A stretch of DNA of 64,000 nt from Strigamia acuminata (lineage: Eukaryota > Arthropoda > Chilopoda > Geophilomorpha > Linotaeniidae), in assembly GCA_949358305.1 (NCBI GenBank), contig OX442314.1:64675369-64739368 (forward strand), read 5' to 3'. Below the pieces are notes generated by a model. It made no database searches. It was not told the DNA's origin and saw nothing but the letters and a program-made list of their open reading frames with translations. The stretch's first letter is position 1, and the number at the start of each line of letters is the position of its first letter. A program made the position numbers and the translations under genes. Below, piece after piece: positions 10,862 through 21,200 of this stretch.

Positions 10862-11487
10862 ATGAATAAATAAATCAAACGAGACGTTTGACCGAATTAC
10901 ATCGGTTCCGGAGTCGCGCGCTGGAATGGCGCAACCCGCATGATGGGTCGAATGTGACCGGGTTCGGTCCACTGCCACGATGACGACTGGGGCGGATCAA
11001 TTGGCTGACAACTGAATAAACAAAGAAATAAAGAAATGAAGAAACGGATAAACGAACGATCGAAATCGAAACCGGTCGGTCGAATCTCTCACCTTGCATC
11101 ATCGCCGTCGTTGTTGTGGTCGTTTTTCTCGTTTTTGTTCATCGTCTGGAACATAGAAATTAAATTAAAGTCGAATGCAAAGGAAAATAAAATAACGGCT
11201 AAGAAAAAATAAAAAATTTCAAGTCACGAGTCTGTCAAATGAGCGAGCGAGCGGTGCCCGACCGAACCAACGCAGGCGTTCGTGTTTGCACGCGCGTGTT
11301 AATTGATACGTTGTCGAGAGAGGCGTAGAGGTAATCGAGGGTTGTTTTTTTTTTCAATTTGTCGATCGATTGACTGATAAATGTGACGGTAGAACGGTCA
11401 ACTACTCACTTTTTGGAAGATGGAAACACGACGTCGTCTGTCCCGCGCGTGATCACTATCGATGCATAGAGCGACACCAAGTGACAT
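10427..11487 (-). CDS. Micro-exon gene with repeated 78-nt exons (unknown function)
   Basis: Proposed minus-strand exons: 11487-11410, 11145-11093, 10813-10736, 10611-10534, 10448-10427. Donors are GTGAGT, GTGAGA, GTGAGT and GTAATT; acceptors follow T-rich tracts. The first intron is phase 0 and the others phase 2, and the joined frame stays open for 102 residues. Two internal exons are each 78 nt, encode SHPRGRS...GRPMPR and SQSRGRA...GRPASR, and are followed by similar intron starts, so they are tandem duplicates. A further candidate exon at 11004-10901 is flanked by good splice signals but ends in phase 1 and would break the frame; it may be alternative or dead. The product is basic and Arg-rich without a recognised domain. 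Confidence 0.4.
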
Positions 11488-11699
11488 AATCCGGAAACAT
11501 GGCGGCTGTCTGTCTCCATCCTTTCGGCACACGGTTCCATGCGGCGGGTATCTCCGTTCACTCGACCAATCGTCGTATTCGTTATCCTTTTTCTTTTTTT
11601 TTTTTCCTTTTCTTTTTCCTTTCTTTTTTTTTTTTCTTTTTTTCTTTTTTAGGCGAGTAAATAAAACTGACTGAAATAAAAATTCCCATCCATCCACCC

Positions 11700-13080
11700 A
11701 TTTCGTTTTGTTTTTTAACGTGACGATTCTGAGTAATTACGTCACACCGTGTACCCCAACCATTAATCAGATTATCACGATAGATGTCGCGTGAAATGAG
11801 ATTGTGAACGCTTAAACTGGTCTACGGTTTAAATTCCATTCCGCGATGCACGGCGCGCCATCGTAAATGACGCGAATTTCGGTCACTGCATCCGATGGAT
11901 CTACTAACACCTTCAGACCAACCGGGACTGATTCGAGCCCTCGCGGAAATCCGGGGGGTTTCGGTCACAAAAGTCTGCATTCGGGTTGCGCAACCACTCT
12001 ATTGTTCAGCCGTTGGTCAACCGGGGCAGTTGGCACCGACGAGCGTCGACAGTCCCAACAAATTCTTCCAAAATAAACTCTCACATCGACATCACAACGT
12101 TCCGCCGGTACACACAAACAAACAGTTATGAAAAACACTTGGTTTATCTATTTATTTATTTATTTATTTGTCCGTTCGTTTACACACACTCTCTTTGCAC
12201 ATGACAGATTCGGCATCTGGTCGTAGAAAATTTCAATATTTTGATGCAACACGTTCTGGTGTCAGTGCGCGATCGTGAGCGAAGTCCTCGACAATGTGCT
12301 CGCATGAGCGTGTCTTTGTTTGCCATGCACACGCGTGAACGCGTTCCCACGCGCGATAATATGCGAGGTGCGATGTATGTAAGCGCGACATGGATTTTTG
12401 ACACCGGCATCGATAATAATGTTCACCAACGTGGATAAATGTCCGAAGGTGTCCGGTGCTTATGGCAACGCACCGGGACGCAGTTAAATAGCAAGTAGAA
12501 TTAAAAATATAATTGTTTAATAAAAGGAAACTCTCATAATGTTGAAACGATAAAGCAAACGCAGAATTCAGATCCAAACTCAGATTCGAATTAGGTCAGA
12601 TTAGGCCAGGTTATAGATCCACAAACTCCCGAGACGCGACAAGAAAATGAAAAGGACGCGTTTATCACTTATAGGTGCCTGGCGATCGACAACGAGCGGA
12701 CGATTAAAGTTTAAATTTCGGATCTTGGAACCGGTTCCGCGGTTCGTATTCCAATGATTAACGAGATTATCTTCGTAGCAACCGACTGGAACAAAAGTTT
12801 CGTAAAATATCCGCCGTTTCATATTTTAATTTTACCTTCCAGAGTTGACGTCCCGTCGGAGTCGACGCGAGTTCTAATCACCGCGTCCGCTGCATTTTGC
12901 GAAAGCCTTCAGACCGAGAGCAGAGCGAGGGGCCGTCGTCGCTCGGTCGAGCGGCACAGTACCCACCGAGTGGCGCGGTGCCCGAGTTCTTCTGGCGCCA
13001 GTGCCTATATGTGTCACACTTGCACGCCCCTCTCGGTCTCAGACTGGCCTTCTGGTCAGTCACAATAACAAATCAAAAAT
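11700..13080 (+). repeat. Dispersed repeat family, unit 1
   Basis: First of several diverged copies of a roughly 1-1.8 kb sequence that recurs between 32.6 and 40.7 kb. Shared landmarks are a TTAATCAGATTATC-like motif (11765), the hairpin GGGGC...TCCC plus CCAAAATAA (12023-12077), and a block on GTTTAATAAAAGGAAACTC (12513) leading into GATTAACGAGATTATC. Only short frames are present, so none of it is called coding. Edges are approximate. Confidence 0.55.
12023..12077 (+). repeat. Conserved hairpin + AATAAA module, copy 1
   Basis: GGGGCAGTTGGCACCGACGA, then a complementary half, then CTTCCAAAATAAA. The same module recurs at 33197, 35036, 35775, 38534, 39620 and 40186. Confidence 0.55.
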
Positions 13081-13630
13081 AAGCTACACAACTGACAAAA
13101 GTTATGATTAAAATGCTGATTAAAAATGTAATAATATTGTTGCCAAATAACTGACGACTATAAATAAATTTTCCACATTGAAATTGTCCGTAAAATCCGA
13201 AGTAAAATTCATCGGAGGAAATTATACCTGTGCACCTCGCTGCGCGGTATCTGCGCATGCGCATTTACGATTTAACGCAAACTTTAAATTAATCCCAGAA
13301 TCCATCATTGTTCGCAATTGTGATTGCGTCTGGAATTGTGTGCTATTTTAATTGTAAATTTTAATATTTCAATAATCTCAAATCAAACTGAAAAAAAAAA
13401 AAAAAAAAAAAAATATTCATTTCATTAAATTCTGATTGTCGCCCCTCTCGACCACGTTGCGTTCATTATCACGCATTAGGGCGCGCTCAAACGCGCGTAC
13501 CATTAGAGGCGACGCGTTTGCGTTGGTGCACTGATGTGCGCTTCTCTCGCGGGTGGGCGCAAAGAAATGGAGAGGAAAAGAGAAAACGTAAAGAAGAGAA
13601 TGGAAAGAATCCTCTCTTTATTTTATTTTA

Positions 13631-13661
<31 letters not shown>

Positions 13662-13713
13662 TTTTTATTTCTTCTTAATTTCTAATTTGTGTCACAGAAT
13701 GTCGCATCATATC
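13081..13713. other. Intergenic, poly(A) and (ATTT)n tract; flank of copia insertion
   Basis: Contains a run of about 24 A at 13391-13414, a block on CGCGCATTAGG...AAACGCGCGTACCATTA shared with the dispersed repeats at about 35.9, 38.7 and 40.4 kb, and an ATTT microsatellite near 13620-13660. It ends in ATATC, the 5-bp target duplication of the copia element. No gene seen. Confidence 0.4.
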
Positions 13714-14193
13714 TATTGAGTTGTGGTGGAAATATTGTGTGTTCGATTGTTTGTCGCCATATTGTATAGTTTGTGAATATTTACATTACACACTTTCCGG
13801 ATATGTGTAATGAATGTGCTGCTATTTAATGTCTCGATGTCGCGTTCAATCGATCTCGATTTTTATTAATGCTGGTTTTGTACCGCGGTTGCACGTTTCC
13901 ATTTAGCAGCATGCGCTGATAACATCGTCTGCTCAAAAGAGCGAGTCCTGTATTGTTATTATTGCTTAGTTATCGATTATGAATGTCATTGCTTTTATTT
14001 TATAATGTAAAGGACAAATCATTGAAATCCAACAATGATTTATCCTATCTTTCTCGAGTGCAGTTGTTAGCCTCGAAGCGTGTACACTTTTATGTCACAT
14101 TAAACATGGCGCACGCATGTCGGTGTCGCGCACCTGTTTAGACACTTGTCGACTCCTTTCTAACGGATGTTTTGGCCAGGAAATCGCTTTATA
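13714..14193 (+). repeat. 5' LTR of outer copia
   Basis: Runs from TATTGAGTTG to CGCTTTATA, 480 bp, with no difference from 27501-27980 on manual comparison. The termini are TAT...ATA rather than TG...CA. The boundaries are fixed on both sides by target duplication and primer-binding site. Confidence 0.93.
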
Positions 14194-14211
14194 TGGTAGC
14201 AGAGGATGGTT
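14194..14211 (+). other. Primer-binding site (initiator tRNA-Met)
   Basis: TGGTAGCAGAGGATGGTT directly abuts the LTR and is the complement of the 3' 18 nt of eukaryotic initiator tRNA-Met including CCA. Confidence 0.85.
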
Positions 14212-15393
14212 GACGACGGCCCAACCAGTTTGTAAAGGATTTTCGGCATTTTTGGAGACCGAACGTAGCCCAGACGTCGCTCGACATCGCTGCAAACGCG
14301 ACTCGATCGACCAGGACGGGTTTCACCTCGCCAACGCGCTTGAAACGGATTGACAGGGTGTGCGGACATTATTTCGGACATTTACAAGCGTAAGCTGTGT
14401 GTTTTTGCAATTTTTCGGTGTGAAATAAACACCAAAATCGTCGACTTTGAAAATTTTTGTGCGGCGGCCATCTTGGATCGCCCAGGCAGCGTAGCCAGCC
14501 GACCAGAGCGTGTTTCGGGTCGATTCACGCCCGCACGACGTTGTTTCTTCAAGACAACGTCAATTTTCAACGAGACAACGCGTATCTCAGCGAAACGGCG
14601 CCTTCAATCGCCGAAACGACGATTTTTCATCACGAAACGGACGAAAATCATCGTGGGATCGCCGGTGAAGAACAAATCCTCACCAGCGGCCATTTTTGTT
14701 TGGATTTTCATCGTTGTCGACGGTGGAATCAATTTGGAGTGTCGGTGTACGTATAAGCCTACGTACACGACTAATTTTGGAGCGGAAAAGCCGTGGCCTG
14801 CACCCCGGTGTGCTACACGAAGGCGCGGACGTGCGCAACGACGATTTTGGATTATTTTTCCCCACTTTTGCACGGAAGTGTGCAAGTGGTAGCACGTCGG
14901 CCCCAGTTCCGTGCACCAATAACGTCAACCCGACGTTCACCGCTACGAGGAAGCGATTGCGACGATCGGATCCCGCAATTCGCCCAACTTAACAACGAAA
15001 AAGTGTATTTAATTAGATATTGTCGTGAAACTTTGTTAGTTTTAAGTTTTTGTTGTTGGTCCCTTGTTAGATTCGGTGCTACCCTACGTCCAGTCGGGCA
15101 CGTAGCACTGTATTCTTGGCTGGGCTTATCCAGGGCCCCCAACCATCCCGCGACCCCAGGAGGTCGGACGGAAGAGTTGGTGGATTGCCAGTCAAGGTTT
15201 TCCAATCTCACTTATTGAGATTCCCCGGGTTGAAACTGTATTTTCGCCTTCCTTTTTGGTTTTTGGGACTAGAGACAATTGTGCATTGTGTGATTAAGTG
15301 CTCCTGTGAAGTGTGTGTGCGGAATAAATTCCGAAATTGTGTTCTCTCCGTGCATAACCAATTATTATTGTGCATTTTCCTGGTGTCGTCGCG
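14212..15393 (+). other. Copia leader region
   Basis: About 1.2 kb between primer-binding site and polyprotein. Several overlapping short frames exist (longest about 180 codons from 14350) but none resembles a known product, so I treat the stretch as an untranslated leader, presumably with packaging signals. Confidence 0.5.
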
Positions 15394-17528
15394 ATGGCTT
15401 CAAAGCACGACGATTACAAGGATATTAAAAAGCTCGATGGCACGAACTATGCCACCTGGTCCGTGCAGGTCCAGTTATTGCTCAAATACAACGGCGTTTG
15501 GGGACATGTTAGTGGCTCTGAGCCACCACTGGCTGCAACAGCCACTGCAAAAGAGAAGCGAGAGTTTAACGCTCGAGAGGACAAGGCAATGTCCACTATC
15601 TGCATGAGTTGCGCCGAGCCGCAGCAAGTGATAGCTGTTGCCTGCCCCACCGCTGCGAAAGTTTGGGAAGCCCTAAAGGACGCTTATCAACCGACGACGA
15701 GGGCACGTCGTGCTCGGTTGCGACGTGAATTCCTCAACATGAAACTGCGAGATAATGAGGAAATGCTAGTTTTCACCGGGCGGGTCGACCGCAAAATCGT
15801 CGAACTGAAGGACGTTAAAATTGAGGTCACCGATGAATTCCAGGCATTCCAATATTTAGATCTTCTGCCCCCACAATACGAGGCTGTGAAACAGACCGCG
15901 TATCACTGGTCGGATACGGAATTCACAGCGAAAAACGTTAAAGAACGTTTACTTGGCGAGTACAATCGCCTTTATGAACAGACCAATGAATTTGGCGTCC
16001 CACCTGTATTGGCAGACAATACTACCGCTTTCTATACTAAAGGGAAATGGAAACCTCGTGGAAAAACCCCAAATTCCCCCGGAACTTCGCGTGGAACATG
16101 TTTTACTTGCGGTGGGTCGGGACACTTCGCCAGGGAGTGCCCATCGCCGCCGAAACAGCAAGGGACTTTCCCCGCCAGCGCTGGCTCGCCAGCCCAATTG
16201 AATCGTGGAGGCACCCGTGGCAAAGGACGAGGCAGAGGGGGTCCACAGAGAGCAAATCTCACACAACTGGACCCCTATACAGATGAGCCCTACACTTTGT
16301 ATTCTGCGGTGTCGGAAGAGAAGCCCACAGTGCCCTTATCTCTTGTGTCGCACGGAAACTACGATTCACAGTGGTACGTGGACACGGGAGCGACCGATCA
16401 CTTTTCCTTCAACCGGAATTGGTTTTCAAACTTCAAACCGTTGTCTAACTTCAGTGTTCTACAAGGAGAAGGAAAATCGAAGATTGAAGGTGTGGGCAAC
16501 ATCGTTCTCACTTCGCTTTATGGACAAAGAACGAGGAAAATAACTTTGACGAATGTATTCTTCGCACCGAATTTTCGGAAAAACCTTATTTCGCTCGGGC
16601 GCACCGATGAGGCTGGGTTGTGCACAATTGTCAAAGATGGGAAAATGAGTATTTTCAAAGATAAAATCGAGGAACCTTTGATTTCGGCAGTTCGGACTAG
16701 CGACAGGCTGTACAAAGTCAACTGCCGGGTCGAGGTTAATTCTGTAAACACAGCTGCATTAACTGCGCAACAGGATACAGCTGCTGTCCTCGATTTAATC
16801 AAATCATCCGTGAAGGATGAAAAATTTGTACAACCGCTACTAACCATTTTAGATTTTAAGTCAGCTTTACTAAAAAGTTTATGTAAGCCGGATATGGGAA
16901 AATCCGCATCTAATTTGAGTACGCAAGTAAGCGAGCCAACCAAAGCGAATGCGCCTGCGGCGATTAATTTACAGAAAACAGTGAATGAGGTTCAGACACC
17001 TCCTGCCATTGTTCCCGAAGCTAATGCGACTGCGAAAGTTAACAAAAGCGGGGATACTGGGATCAAAATGAGAAAGAAAGAAACATCCCAGAGTATGGAC
17101 ACGTGGCATTCCAGAATGGGCCACCATAATGCTAAAGGCATTATTAAATTAACCGAATCCGAGGACGTTTTTGGGATCAATTTGTCTAACAAAGAATTAT
17201 CCACTTGTGACGCATGTGCCCGTGCTAAGAGCACTAGGGCGAGTTTTCCCCCGATAATTACCATTTCCACTAAGGGAGTATTAGATTTAGTGCACATGGA
17301 TGTTTGGGGGGCATCACAAGCTACTTCCTTGGGTGGGGCTAATTTTTACTTTATATTGGTTGATGATTATTCACGTTATATGTGGATCATAACGATGAAG
17401 ACCAAAGGGGAAGTTTTGGGCCATTTTAAACGTTGGTTGACGGAAGTCGAAAGAACGACATCACGGAAAGTGAAATGCATTAAAACTGATAATGGAGGAG
17501 AGTTTATTTCGCGGAATTGGGATGATTA
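15394..17528 (+). CDS. Copia polyprotein, N-terminal part: Gag, protease, integrase start
   Basis: The frame is open from 15370; the ATG at 15394 (MASKHDDYKD) has the better context. It shows the copia Gag signature DGTNYATWSVQVQLLL, a CCHC knuckle CFTCGGSGHFAREC, protease WYVDTGATDHF, the HHCC integrase zinc region (WHSRMGHH...CDACARAK), and integrase core aspartates in HMDVWG and KTDNGGEF. The frame is cut at NWDDY by the nested element, whose GATTA duplication lies at 17524-17528; read into the insertion it stops at 17541. The matching remainder resumes at 24766 in the same frame. As it stands the interrupted gene would give only Gag, protease and half an integrase. Confidence 0.93.
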
Positions 17529-18062
17529 TGTAGGTCGGTAGCAGAGGAAAACGACCAAAAAGCACTCGAAACTTCGAGTGTAACGTCGCAAAGGCGTCGC
17601 ACTACTCGTACGAACGTGTGGGCGACGTCGGGAGCGAAAAACGAATAAAACGACCGCGCAAATGCGCTTATATGTCGTGCAATAAACCAGGCAGTGTTTA
17701 AAAACATAAAAATAAGTTTACTAAACCAAAATACTTACAAATGAAGTCATTACAAAGTGAAAACATAAGGGCGAGAGCCAAAGCGATGGTCGCCGCCATC
17801 TTGGAAGGTGATGACAATACTAACGACACCTGGTGTCGTGAAAACGAATTACATAATCAAACAAAGCTTGAATTAAGAGAAAACACTGGACACAGCATGA
17901 TACTGTGTGTTAAATAGTAATAAACAAATGTAAAATATCTAAATAAGCAAATATCATCGGATATAAATAAGTACGGGATAAATACATCGAGATTAGATAA
18001 TTAGGCAATGAGAATGTGATTTTATGTCACATCGACACAACTGGCGGTCCAATAGACCAACA
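17529..18062 (-). repeat. 3' LTR of nested copia
   Basis: 534 bp from TGTAGGTCGG to GACCAACA on the plus strand; no difference seen from 24232-24765. The minus-strand polypurine tract is immediately adjacent at 18063-18078. Confidence 0.93.
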
Positions 18063-18269
18063 ATTCCCCCTTTCGATGGAGATAGAATCAGGGGAAACGA
18101 AAAGCAGTTACTGGAGTTACAGTAGATAAAGATAATCGAAAATAAACAATAAAGTCGAATCGCCGAGCCGGGTACTGTTATTGAAAACGCCACGTAGGCC
18201 CGAATATTCCCGCAGAAACTCGGTGATCCTCGAAGTCGGGTAAATAACGAAAGAATGTCACGATAAAGT

Positions 18270-21200
18270 CTAAAGTCGGAACACACGGGAGATCAACGAC
18301 TGAAGACGCTCAGAACTGAGCCACTTAGTGAATATGTCCGCGACGTTGTGCTCGCTGGACACTTTTCGGAGATCAAAACAGCCTGCCGTAAACCATTCCC
18401 TGAGCCAGTGATACTTGACGCGGATATGCTTCGTCTTCGAGTTTTCCACGTCGTTGGATGTGAATTGTATGCTGGCTAAGGCATCGGAGTAAATAATCGG
18501 ACGAGACAGGCGGTTCAAAATCGGGAATTCGGTGAAGATGTTATCGAGCCAAAAGGTTTCCTTCACGCATTCAACTAGGGCGAGGAATTCGGCTTCCATA
18601 GTTGAACACGCGACAGTCGATTGTTTTCGACACGACCAGCCAATTGGCACATTCCCGATATATGTAATGTAGCCACCGAAACTTAAAGATGTCGCCAAAT
18701 CGCTAGCCCACGATGCATCCGTATACGCCCATAATTGGCTTGACGCACAATTCGAAAGTTCGATACGGTAATCAATAGTATTTGCTACGTACTGGAGAAC
18801 TTGAAGGAGCGCACGGATGTGGGTGTTATCGTAGCAAGTGTTGAATTGCGAAAGCGATATGACGGAAAATAAGATGTCGGGGCGAGTTCGTGATGCCAGA
18901 AAAAGCAGTGACCCGATAAGCGAGCGGTAGGGAAAATCGATCAGGTCCTCTGTCGATGCTCGAACTAATGTTGTTCCGGGTGTCACTGGCACTTTCACGA
19001 GTCGATTTGTCGATGTACCGTACTTCTGAACGAGTTTAGCGATGTATGCACGTTGGGAGATGTAAGTGCGTCCCAATTCGCGGATAAACTCGACTCCTAG
19101 CAGTTTGGTGATTGGGCCGAGGTTGACTATGTCGAATTTCGAAGTAATAAGTCGAATAATCCGGTCCAAAACACTGTCGGCTGCGTAGAAAAGTACAATA
19201 TCATCGACGTAGACTAACATAACCGCGCAATTGCCGTAGATGTAAACGCAATTGCATGCGGGCATTTTCCGGAATCCGAGGGCTCGAAGTGCTTCGTCCA
19301 GTTTCAAATACCACTGTCGGCCAGACTGGTGGAGTCCGTAAAGAGATTTCACGAGTAACCAAACGTTGTCGGGGTGATTACAGGTGGCACCTGCCGGGAT
19401 GCGCATATAGACCTTGTGCTCCAGGTCCCCGTACAGGTATGCACATTTGACGTCGAGGTGTGCATCTTTCCATCCTCGTAGCACTACCAAAAGGCAAAAG
19501 AATAGACGAATGAGGACGAAATTTACAACTGGACTAAAGACTTCGTCGTAGTCGATTCCGAAGGTTTGGCGAAAGCCTTGGGCGACAAGTCGAGCACGAT
19601 ATCGAGTAATCTTGCCGGTCGCATCTGATTTGAGTTTGAAGATCCATTTGCAACCCAGGATGGTCGTATCGGGCGGTTTCGGCACTTCGACATAGATTTC
19701 CCGCTCCTTAAAAGTTCCTAACTCTTCACCGATGGCTTCATGCCACTTTGGAGCGTCGTCGAATTTGGGAATTTCCGCATACGATGACGGTTCGGTGCGA
19801 CAGAGGTGAGCGGCATGTCGAGCTGGAGGAATCAATGGTAGTGTATGCTCCATATTGCCGAAAAAGAATAACTCGGGGTCGTAAGGGAGATTGTTCATAA
19901 CACAGAACTCTTCGACGTCTCTGCGAGATCGAAGTCGGAGGCCGGGTTCCGGGAAGTAGTAGACGTCGATGTCTATCGAACCTGGCTGTTGATCTTTGCG
20001 TAGATGTTCTTCGCGAATCCATTTACGAAATGCTGTGTTTCCGCCGACATAACGCCAATAGAATGATGTCTTGCCGGCAGAAGGAGCTGCAACATGTGTT
20101 GCGCCAGGAGGCAATGGAGACATTTGCCCCTGATCGAAGATTGGCATTGTGTGCTGTAAGATGTTCGGGCCGGCTTTCCTACGTAACGTGATGAAACGAT
20201 TTGGGGAAGTCGGTGGTGAAAGGCCGGGGGGACTGGCATTGGACGTTTCCGGTGACACGTGTGCAGACTGATTCGGTCGCAATTCTTCCGCGTCCGGTTG
20301 AACCGCAAATTCCTCGATCTGCTCGGCGTCATCGTCGGTGTCCTGCCCTTCAGCTATCTGTTCGTGTTCCTCATTAGTAATCGGATGTGATACAGAACCA
20401 CGAGCTGGAGTCGGCAATGTTGATGCACAAAGTTCTAATAACTGTCGTTCCGGCGTTGATGGGGGTGGAATATGAACAATCGGTATCGGTGGCGTCTTTG
20501 ATTTGGAAGCCGACTTGGATACAGATTTGTCTTCGGATATCGAATGTTCGTCATCTGATGCTGGTTTGATCGACCAGTTTGCATATTCGATGGTGTCGTT
20601 GAATGACACTCTTTGTTGCTCGTTGTTGGGTTCATAGAAGGATTCATTATTGCCATTTGGTACGCTTCGTAAGGATTTGCGATACGATTGATGTTCGTCT
20701 ATGCGGACATGTGCAGACTCCGTGACCTTGTTATCAATGGGATTCCAAATTCTATAGCCACGAGTTGCAACCGCGTACCCAACGAGATATCCTTCCCATG
20801 CGCGTGGATCAAGCTTTTTACGGCCCGGCGCTGTGTAGTGGACCCAACATTTGGATCCGATCTTTCGTAAGTGTCGGAGAGATAACGCTCGCTCACGCCA
20901 AAGTACATAGGGGACTTGATTCTTCAAACGTGAGTGAGGGCTTCTGTTCTTGATATAAGCGAAAGTCACTGCAAGCTCTGCCCATAAACCGGCCGGAAGT
21001 TTGGTTTCTTCATGAATCGCGCGGATGTTGTCTGCCATCGTTCTGTTAATGCGTTCGGCCGTTCCATTCATTTGTGGGCTCGATGGGTTCGTTCGCTGCC
21101 CTTGGATCCCTTTGTCTTTCAAATAGCGCTCGAATTCATTGGACATGAATTCCCCGCCACGGTCTGTGCGAATGGCTTTGATTGTTGTATTCGCAACCCG

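Noticed and set aside
14350-14892. 180-codon ORF in the copia leader
   Set aside because: Overlaps several other frames of similar length in GC-rich sequence, and no motif or conservation evidence.
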